Assembly: GCA_016291915.1 (NCBI GenBank)
Contig: JAEEZP010000253.1
Location: 1-8,177 of the forward strand
Source: Prevotella sp.
GTDB taxonomy: Bacteria > Bacteroidota > Bacteroidia > Bacteroidales > Bacteroidaceae
DNA length: 8,177 bases
Direction: 5' to 3'
A program made the position numbers and the translations under genes. This document shows, one piece after another, positions 1-5,243 of the stretch. Below the pieces are notes generated by a model that was not told the origin of the DNA, ran no database searches, and worked only from the letters and a program-made list of their open reading frames with translations. Positions within the stretch are counted from its first letter, which is position 1. Every line of letters starts with the position of its first letter.

Positions 1-2
1 AA

Positions 3-68
3 GGAACACTCGACATTCTTTTAATCTCCGACGAGGGGAAAATCATTCATTTAGATAATCATCAATAA
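3..68 (+). CDS. 3' end of an unidentified upstream gene (partial)
   Basis: The third frame is open from the window edge to a TAA at 66-68 and reads GTLDILLISDEGKIIHLDNH plus a final Q. This looks like real protein: alternating hydrophobic residues, then a turn and a short polar tail. The other two forward frames stop at 22-24 and 56-58 and read less plausibly. The stop lies 8 bases before the next start, so this gene is probably the preceding member of the importer operon. The strand-turn-strand pattern would suit a beta-propeller blade or the end of a Rossmann-like domain. It lacks the terminal aromatic residue usual in TonB-dependent receptors. Twenty-one residues are too few to name a family. 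Confidence 0.55.
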   Translation, partial: GTLDILLISDEGKIIHLDNHQ

Positions 69-76
69 CAGAATAT

Positions 77-1231
77 ATGCACATACACACGAATCGTTTA
101 TTACTCATCATGTTAACAGCTGCTTTATTTGTTGGATGCAAACAAGTGAAGACGACAACAGCCACAGACCATGCAACGGCAGAGGATACGGTAACCGTTG
201 ACATTAAGTATGCCGAGGGTTTCAAAGTGACGCAAAAGGAGGATTTCCGTCTCCTCGAGATCACCGGCCCTCAGCGTCACAATGAAGAAAAAGAAAAGGT
301 CTTTCGATTTGCACTTATACCCCGAGGCACAAAACCACAAGGAATTCCCGATGGTTATACCGTCATCGAGACACCCGTCAAAGGGGTTATCTGCATGACA
401 TCCCTACAACTGAGCGGATTCCTCAAGCTGCAAGCCCTCGACCAGATCAAGGGCATTGCCTCTGCCAAACGATTGTTTGACAAAGAGTTGAAGGCTCGTC
501 TTGATGAGGGGAAAATCCTGAAGATCGGCAAGGAGGGTAACTTCGATGACGAGATCGTATTAGCCAGCAATCCCGATGCTATCCTCGTATCACTCTCCAA
601 ACGCGGTGGTTTCGACAAGCTAGAAGACTCCGGCATCCCTCTCATTCCTTATATGGGTTATCAGGAGACATCGCCCCTGGCCCAAGCAGAGTGGATCAAG
701 TTCGTGGGAATGCTCACCGGAAAGGCAACAGAAGCCATCACCTTATTCAATGAGATAGAAGACAACTACCTCGCGGCCAAGGCTCTCGTCGCTGAGAAAA
801 CCACAGCCCAGCCCATTGCTTTTTATGGTAAGATGCATGGTGACAACTGGTATGCGATGGGTGGAGAAAGTTTTATCGCGAAGATTATCGCTGATGCCGG
901 CGGGAAATATTTCATTGACGATGACCGCACCGGTGGGGTGAACCTCGATTTTGAACGGGTTTATGCCCAAGGTGAGCACTGCGACTATTGGGTACTCCAG
1001 AATAAAGGCAAGGATCGCCAGACGTATGAGAATCTGTTGGCAGAAGACTCTCACTACGGTGATTTCCGGGCTTTCAAACAAAAGAAAGTGATCTGCTGCG
1101 ATGTCAGTCATACGCCCGTCAACGAGTTATCACCCATGGAGCCCGACATCGTGTTAAAAGATTTCATCAAGGTTTTCTACCCTGATGTGCTCACCGACTA
1201 TTCACCGAAATATTACCAATTGATAAAATAA
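77..1231 (+). CDS. ABC importer substrate-binding lipoprotein (BtuF/FepB-like, Peripla_BP_2)
   Basis: This 384-residue protein probably captures a metal chelate (cobalamin, heme or siderophore) in the periplasm and delivers it to the FecCD permease encoded 4 bases downstream. Residues 1-20 form a lipoprotein signal peptide with a basic start, a hydrophobic core and the lipobox FVGC, giving a lipidated Cys21. The residues after Cys21 (KQVKTTT) lack the acidic run of the Bacteroidetes surface-export signal, so inner-leaflet or periplasmic display is more likely. The two-lobed binding fold is visible: lobe 1 at about 78-200 includes 'DDEIVLASNPDAILVS' (157-172), the family pattern E-I-L-x-x-x-P-D-x-I. 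A linker helix lies near 200-240. Lobe 2 at about 245-370 includes 'FIAKIIADAGG' (266-276). The length is typical for Bacteroidetes members with an N-terminal extension. The chosen start gives a complete signal peptide; Met12 would destroy it. The ligand cannot be read from the sequence. Confidence 0.88.
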   Translation: MHIHTNRLLLIMLTAALFVGCKQVKTTTATDHATAEDTVTVDIKYAEGFKVTQKEDFRLLEITGPQRHNEEKEKVFRFALIPRGTKPQGIPDGYTVIETPVKGVICMTSLQLSGFLKLQALDQIKGIASAKRLFDKELKARLDEGKILKIGKEGNFDDEIVLASNPDAILVSLSKRGGFDKLEDSGIPLIPYMGYQETSPLAQAEWIKFVGMLTGKATEAITLFNEIEDNYLAAKALVAEKTTAQPIAFYGKMHGDNWYAMGGESFIAKIIADAGGKYFIDDDRTGGVNLDFERVYAQGEHCDYWVLQNKGKDRQTYENLLAEDSHYGDFRAFKQKKVICCDVSHTPVNELSPMEPDIVLKDFIKVFYPDVLTDYSPKYYQLIK

Positions 1232-1235
1232 CGGT

Positions 1236-2258
1236 ATGCGAACATGGAAATTCCTCTTTATAGGCATCCTCATCGTGGTGTTCCTCATCCTGAACATCGC
1301 CATCGGTAGTATCGCCATCCCCTTGGAAGATACCTTCCGGATATTGTTTGGTGACACCACCTTGTCAGAGGTGGAGAAGAATATCATTCTCCGCTCCCGT
1401 CTGCCACAAGCCATCACCGCCATCGTGGCTGGTGCAGGACTGGCTATCAGCGGTTTGCAGATGCAGACGGTGTTCCATAACCCGTTGGCTGGACCATCGG
1501 TGTTAGGTATCAGCAACGGAGCCTCTCTGGGTGTGGCCCTCGTCGTTCTGATGTCGGGAAGTATCGGTGGAGTGGCTTTGAGCAGCACGGGAATGATGGG
1601 TAATGCCGTCATCTCCATTGCCGCCATCATCGGTTCATTGGCTGTGATGACACTCATCCTATGGATCTCTCAGCGGGTGCAGGGGAATGTCACCTTGCTG
1701 ATCATCGGTGTGATGATCGGTTATGTAGCCACTGCCATCATCGGTGTGTTGAAATATTTCAGTGTGGAAGAGGATATCCGTGCTTATGTGGTATGGGGTT
1801 TAGGCAGTTTCAGTAAGGTTTCCGCCAACCAGATAAACCTCTTTGTGTTGATGATGGTGATCCTCATCCCGCTCTCCATGCTCCTCATCAAATCGATGAA
1901 CCTCCTGCTTTTGGGTGAACAGTATGCCAGTAACCTGGGACTTAACATCAAACGTGCAAGAACATGGATCATCTGTTGTTCGGGTGTCTTAGTGGCTATT
2001 GTCACGGCTTACTGCGGACCGATCATGTTCCTGGGATTGGCTGTTCCTCATCTGTGTCGGGCCATCTGGCGTACCAGCGATCACCGTATCTTAATGCCGG
2101 CAGTGATGCTCACAGGAGCAGCTTTGGCACTGATCTGTAATCTCATCGCCCGTATGCCAGGCTTTGAGGGCGCCCTCCCCATCAACAGTGTCACTGCATT
2201 GGTAGGCGCCCCTATCGTCGCTTCCGTGCTATTCAAGAAAAATAGCGGGATACATTAA
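1236..2258 (+). CDS. FecCD/BtuC-family ABC transporter permease
   Basis: This 340-residue inner-membrane protein is the channel subunit of the importer served by the preceding lipoprotein; the full complex would be a dimer of permeases with two ATPases. It is hydrophobic throughout, with about ten predicted membrane segments. The family signatures are in order: RLPQA (55-59) followed by AGAGLAISGLQMQ (65-77) and HNPLAGPSVLGISNGAS (81-97); the cytoplasmic coupling loop around GEQYASNLGLNIKRAR (227-242), which should dock onto the ATPase; GPIMFLGLAVPHLCR (261-275); and the C-terminal LPINSVTALVGAPI (314-327). The length matches the family. It starts 4 bases after the binding-protein stop, implying translational coupling. 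No ATPase gene follows: the next gene is convergent, its stop 5 bases away. FecCD membership is certain; substrate specificity is not determinable. Confidence 0.93.
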   Translation: MRTWKFLFIGILIVVFLILNIAIGSIAIPLEDTFRILFGDTTLSEVEKNIILRSRLPQAITAIVAGAGLAISGLQMQTVFHNPLAGPSVLGISNGASLGVALVVLMSGSIGGVALSSTGMMGNAVISIAAIIGSLAVMTLILWISQRVQGNVTLLIIGVMIGYVATAIIGVLKYFSVEEDIRAYVVWGLGSFSKVSANQINLFVLMMVILIPLSMLLIKSMNLLLLGEQYASNLGLNIKRARTWIICCSGVLVAIVTAYCGPIMFLGLAVPHLCRAIWRTSDHRILMPAVMLTGAALALICNLIARMPGFEGALPINSVTALVGAPIVASVLFKKNSGIH

Positions 2259-2263
2259 CAAAT

Positions 2264-3850
2264 TTATCTGGCAGACACGTACTTGTGAAGGGTCTTGCGA
2301 ACGGCACCCTTGCCGGCAAACAACTCCTTCACCATACCCTCTATCTGCTCACCCAAACCAGCCTCGTAGAGATCCAGTCCGAAGAGGTCCTTACGACTGT
2401 AGAGTAGTTTCAGACAACTCCAATCCTGCTCTTCCTTACCGATCTCAAGAGGTGCAACAATAGCCTGCAACTCACTCAGCAAAGGATCGGGAGACGGCTC
2501 AAACGGTGTGCCGTCATCCTTGATACCTTTCAGATAACGGGCATAACCGGCAAGTGTCAACGGGATAAGTACGAGATTTGACATATCCAGGCCGCGAGCC
2601 ACATATTTCTTGATCGTTTCGCCAAAGCGGATTGGCAGTTTCTGACTCGTATCCATGGCGATACGCTGTGGGGCATCGGGCATGAACGGGTTTGGCAGAC
2701 GACGGTTGATCACCGCCCCGATAAACTCATACGGATTCAGTACACCGGGATCTACCACCACCGGCATGGCTTCGATATACCCAATCTTCTGTATAAACGG
2801 ACGCAGATCCTCATCAGCCATCTCAGCAGATATCAACGTATAACCAAGCATACATCCATAGATACTCATGGCGGTATGCAACGGGTTCAGACAAGTGGTC
2901 ACCTTCATCGTCTCCACCTTGTCAACCGTTTCACGGGTAGTATACAAGGCACCACCTAAGTTGAGCGGCGGACGACCGTTCGTGTAATGATCCTCAATGA
3001 CGAGATACTGCACTTCCTCAGCGTTCACGAAAGGAGCCGTGAAGGTGTGTTTCTCCGTCTCGATATAGTTATTGTCCTCAAAACCATCAGCTGCCAACAA
3101 CTCCTTCACTTTCTCATGCGGACGGGGAGTGATCTTGTCAATCATCGACCATGGGAAGGTAATCTTCGACTCATCCTTTAGGTAATCCACAAAGCCCTGT
3201 GGTACCAGTCCGTCGGCCAGCCATCTCTCGGCATAGGCAAAGACACCGTTCTTCACCTTGTCACCGTTATGGGAGCAGTTGTCCATACTCTGCAGGGTGA
3301 CAGGTAGTTGTCCGGCATTGTAACGCTCCAGCAACAAAGCACAGACCTTACCCATGGCGAAGAGTGGTTGTAAGCCACGTGCCAAGTCGGCATCATTGAA
3401 ACCATAACCTTTCTCTGTGATGGTAAACGACACCATCTGGAGGGAAGGATTACGGAACACTTCCACCAACCGCTGCCAGTCAGCAAACTGATAGTCAGCC
3501 TTCAAAGCCTCTGTAATGCTGGCAATCACTTTCTTCTCGATATTGCCATCAGACTGCAGACTCACCAGCAACGACAGATTATCATAGGGGGCGTATGCTT
3601 TGTCCACCACCTCGAAATCGAAGGTCTCTGCCACGATGACACCACGGTCGTATGCACCGGTATTCAGTGCATCATTCAGGATCGCTGCAGGGAAAGCACG
3701 GAAGATGTTGCCACCGCCGAAGTGTACCCAAGTAGGTTCTTTCGCCGTCTTCTCTCTGACAGCCTTGATATCAAATTTCGGGAGTTCATATCCTTTCGCC
3801 TCCCACGCTGCGGCATTCAACTGTCCGCTCAGAATTTCTTTTAACTTCAT
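2264..3850 (-). CDS. uxuB: Mannitol dehydrogenase-family oxidoreductase, probable fructuronate reductase
   Basis: This 528-residue cytoplasmic enzyme belongs to the polyol-specific long-chain dehydrogenase/reductase family. Its position directly after uxuA suggests that it interconverts D-fructuronate and D-mannonate with NAD(H), making the substrate for UxuA. The N-terminal Rossmann domain carries WVHFGGGNIFRAF (41-53), the family's nucleotide-binding loop. Other landmarks are TITEKGYG (143-150), SMDNCSHNGD (188-197, with the conserved Asn191), FPWSMIDKITPRP (232-244), and the catalytic block KVTTCLNPLH (316-325), with the presumed catalytic Lys316, Asn322 and His325. NPFMPDAPQRIAMD (387-400) and SQKLPIRFGE (402-411) lie in the C-terminal helical domain. 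The protein is longer than E. coli UxuB (about 486), and the Lys-to-Asn spacing is one residue larger than in bacterial mannitol 2-dehydrogenase. Family assignment is firm. Substrate assignment rests on the neighbour; tagaturonate or mannitol activity is the alternative. Confidence 0.85.
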   Translation of the reverse strand: MKLKEILSGQLNAAAWEAKGYELPKFDIKAVREKTAKEPTWVHFGGGNIFRAFPAAILNDALNTGAYDRGVIVAETFDFEVVDKAYAPYDNLSLLVSLQSDGNIEKKVIASITEALKADYQFADWQRLVEVFRNPSLQMVSFTITEKGYGFNDADLARGLQPLFAMGKVCALLLERYNAGQLPVTLQSMDNCSHNGDKVKNGVFAYAERWLADGLVPQGFVDYLKDESKITFPWSMIDKITPRPHEKVKELLAADGFEDNNYIETEKHTFTAPFVNAEEVQYLVIEDHYTNGRPPLNLGGALYTTRETVDKVETMKVTTCLNPLHTAMSIYGCMLGYTLISAEMADEDLRPFIQKIGYIEAMPVVVDPGVLNPYEFIGAVINRRLPNPFMPDAPQRIAMDTSQKLPIRFGETIKKYVARGLDMSNLVLIPLTLAGYARYLKGIKDDGTPFEPSPDPLLSELQAIVAPLEIGKEEQDWSCLKLLYSRKDLFGLDLYEAGLGEQIEGMVKELFAGKGAVRKTLHKYVSAR

Positions 3851-3883
3851 AACTATAAACTATGAACTATGAACTATGAACTA
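3851..3883 (-). repeat. Heptanucleotide tandem repeat filling the uxuA-uxuB gap
   Basis: On the + strand the 30-base gap reads as one AACTATA unit (3851-3857), three exact AACTATG units (3858-3878) and a partial AACTA (3879-3883), whose last three bases are the complement of the uxuA TAG stop. In mRNA sense the unit is TTCATAG, so each unit supplies a TAG. Because 7 is not a multiple of 3, these stops fall in all three frames. The array begins in the uxuA stop codon and ends at the uxuB ATG. A change in copy number would alter the intercistronic spacing by 7 bases without touching either protein. Confidence 0.9.
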
Positions 3884-5134
3884 ATCAAAGAATCCCGGTT
3901 GCTTATACTCAATGCCGAGTTCACGATCCACGGTGGCAAGGATACCCTGCACCTGACCGAGCGCAAACATTCGACCGAGCAACGTATAACCCGCATTATG
4001 CCCATGTCCTGACTCATCGAAGACACCACCGGGGTTGTCGGTGAACGTCATACCATGATCTACACGCATCGGCAGGTTGGAATTGGTTTTCTCAAAGATA
4101 CGGCAAAGCTCGATAAGATCGGCACGACCACCCAGGTGGGATGCCTCTGTAAAGTCACCGTTCGGGAAAATATGACAAGAACGGAGATGTACGAAATGGG
4201 TACGGTCAGCAAATTTCTTTGCCAGCTCCACCACATTATTATAGGCTCCGGCAGAGAGAGAACCGGCACAGAAGGTCAGTCCGTTATGTTTGTTAGGCAC
4301 TGCATCGAGGAACCACTGGATATCCTCTTCTGTACGTACGATACGCGGCAGGCCGAGCACTTCGATTGGTGGATCATCGGGATGCACGCACATATTCATG
4401 CCATACTCCTCGCAGGTAGGCATGATCGCCTCGAGGAAATACTTCATGTTCGCACGCAACTGTGCCTTGTCGATACCTTTGTACAGATTGAGGAACTCAC
4501 GGAATTTCTGCACGGGTGCCTCATCATTCTCACTGAAGTTACCACTCACGAAACCCTGAGTCTTGATCACGATATTCTCCACCAACTGATGATCTTTCTC
4601 GGGCGTCATCGTCTTCGCCAACGCATCGGCCTCGGCAAGCACGTCACGACCCTCTCCCACTCCGGCAGGGAACTTAAACCGGGCCCATTCCTCACGGGCA
4701 CCCTCACGCTTCAGGATGTAGATATCGAAATAGGCAAACTCCGCATAGTTGAAATACAGGTTTGTGGCACCGTTGGGATTCTCATGCAACAAGTCGGTAC
4801 GCGCCCAGTCAAGCACCGGCATGAAATTGTAACAGATGCAGTGGATACCCTCGGCAGAGAGATTCCTAAGACTCTCCTTATACACCTCTATCTGATGGTC
4901 ACGGTCAGGACCACCGTACTTGATGGTTTCCACCACCGGCAGACTCTCCACCACGCTCCATCGCATACCGTAGCTCTCGATATACTCACGCAGCTCACGG
5001 ATCTTCTCACGTGTCCATACTTCTCCTAAGGGCACATCATGCAAAGCTGTGACGATACCCTCCACTCCAATCTGTCTCAGCATGGCAAGCGTGATCTTAT
5101 CCTTCTTGCCAAACCATCTCCAAGTTCTTTCCAT
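3881..5134 (-). CDS. uxuA: D-mannonate dehydratase
   Basis: UxuA dehydrates D-mannonate to 2-keto-3-deoxy-D-gluconate in the cytoplasm, the committed step of glucuronate/fructuronate catabolism. The 417-residue protein is a TIM-barrel metalloenzyme. It opens with MERTWRWFGKKDKITLAMLR and EGIVTALHD (25-33), the usual UxuA N-terminus, which fixes the start. The metal site known from the characterised family member (His, Cys, His, Asp) is matched by His251 in HPDDPP (251-256), Cys289 in FCAGSL (288-293), His316 in HLRS (316-319) and Asp359 in MRVDHG (356-361). The spacing between these residues agrees with the family to within one or two positions. It is slightly longer than E. coli UxuA (394). 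Thirty bases of heptamer repeat separate it from the uxuB-like gene, and the two are almost certainly co-transcribed. A probable promoter lies 58-90 bases upstream. Antisense to 4055-5029 there is a stop-free frame in the same codon phase, which shows that TTA, CTA and TCA codons are avoided here; this may reflect high expression. Confidence 0.95.
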   Translation of the reverse strand: MERTWRWFGKKDKITLAMLRQIGVEGIVTALHDVPLGEVWTREKIRELREYIESYGMRWSVVESLPVVETIKYGGPDRDHQIEVYKESLRNLSAEGIHCICYNFMPVLDWARTDLLHENPNGATNLYFNYAEFAYFDIYILKREGAREEWARFKFPAGVGEGRDVLAEADALAKTMTPEKDHQLVENIVIKTQGFVSGNFSENDEAPVQKFREFLNLYKGIDKAQLRANMKYFLEAIMPTCEEYGMNMCVHPDDPPIEVLGLPRIVRTEEDIQWFLDAVPNKHNGLTFCAGSLSAGAYNNVVELAKKFADRTHFVHLRSCHIFPNGDFTEASHLGGRADLIELCRIFEKTNSNLPMRVDHGMTFTDNPGGVFDESGHGHNAGYTLLGRMFALGQVQGILATVDRELGIEYKQPGFFD

Positions 5135-5162
5135 ATAGTATTGTTTTATAAAATATTATTTC

Positions 5163-5189
5163 ATTTGTCTGCAGATCGTCCCTACAAAT
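5163..5189. promoter_or_regulatory. Possible operator or leader hairpin in front of uxuA
   Basis: ATTTGT (5163-5168) and ACAAAT (5184-5189) are perfect inverted arms 15 bases apart. An 8-base palindrome TCTGCAGA (5168-5175) overlaps the uxuA-proximal arm. The element falls just downstream of the predicted -7 box, around the expected transcription start, where a repressor site or a 5' leader hairpin could act. The arms are short and AT-rich, so chance is possible. Confidence 0.25.
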
Positions 5190-5191
5190 TG

Positions 5192-5224
5192 CAAAAATAC
5201 AAAAAAAACTGTGTAAACGAAAAA
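5192..5224 (-). promoter_or_regulatory. Probable Bacteroidetes-type promoter for uxuA-uxuB
   Basis: Read on the - strand, bases 5199-5192 are TATTTTTG, an exact match to the Bacteroidetes -7 element TAnnTTTG. The upstream -33 element (consensus TTTG) is only weakly met by the T-rich TTTTTCG around 5224-5218, about 19-21 bases away. Transcription would start near 5187, leaving a leader of roughly 50 bases. The site sits in the largest gap of the window, 109 bases between the GH3 stop and uxuA, which supports an independent promoter for uxuA-uxuB. Confidence 0.5.
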
Positions 5225-5243
5225 TGTTTTAGGATATTTTCAG

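Noticed and set aside
77..150. Surface-exposed lipoprotein export signal on the substrate-binding protein
   Set aside because: The residues after Cys21 (KQVKTTT) lack the acidic cluster expected for the Bacteroidetes surface-export signal.
1202..1657. - strand open frame of 151 codons opposite the permease start
   Set aside because: It overlaps the clear FecCD signature region; the translation is Met/Pro/Ile-rich without a coherent domain.
2240..2290. Shared bidirectional terminator between the convergent permease and uxuB-like genes
   Set aside because: The stops are 5 bases apart and no GC-rich inverted repeat is visible around them.
4055..5029. Long + strand open frame (324 codons) opposite uxuA
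   Set aside because: It is in exact codon phase with uxuA, its translation is rich in His, Thr and Leu with no recognisable motif, and uxuA is unmistakable. It is a by-product of codon bias.
5200..5243. Rho-independent terminator after the GH3 gene
   Set aside because: A run of eight T follows the stop on the - strand, but the only stems before it are 4-5 AT-rich pairs with long loops, and the run lies inside the uxuA promoter spacer.
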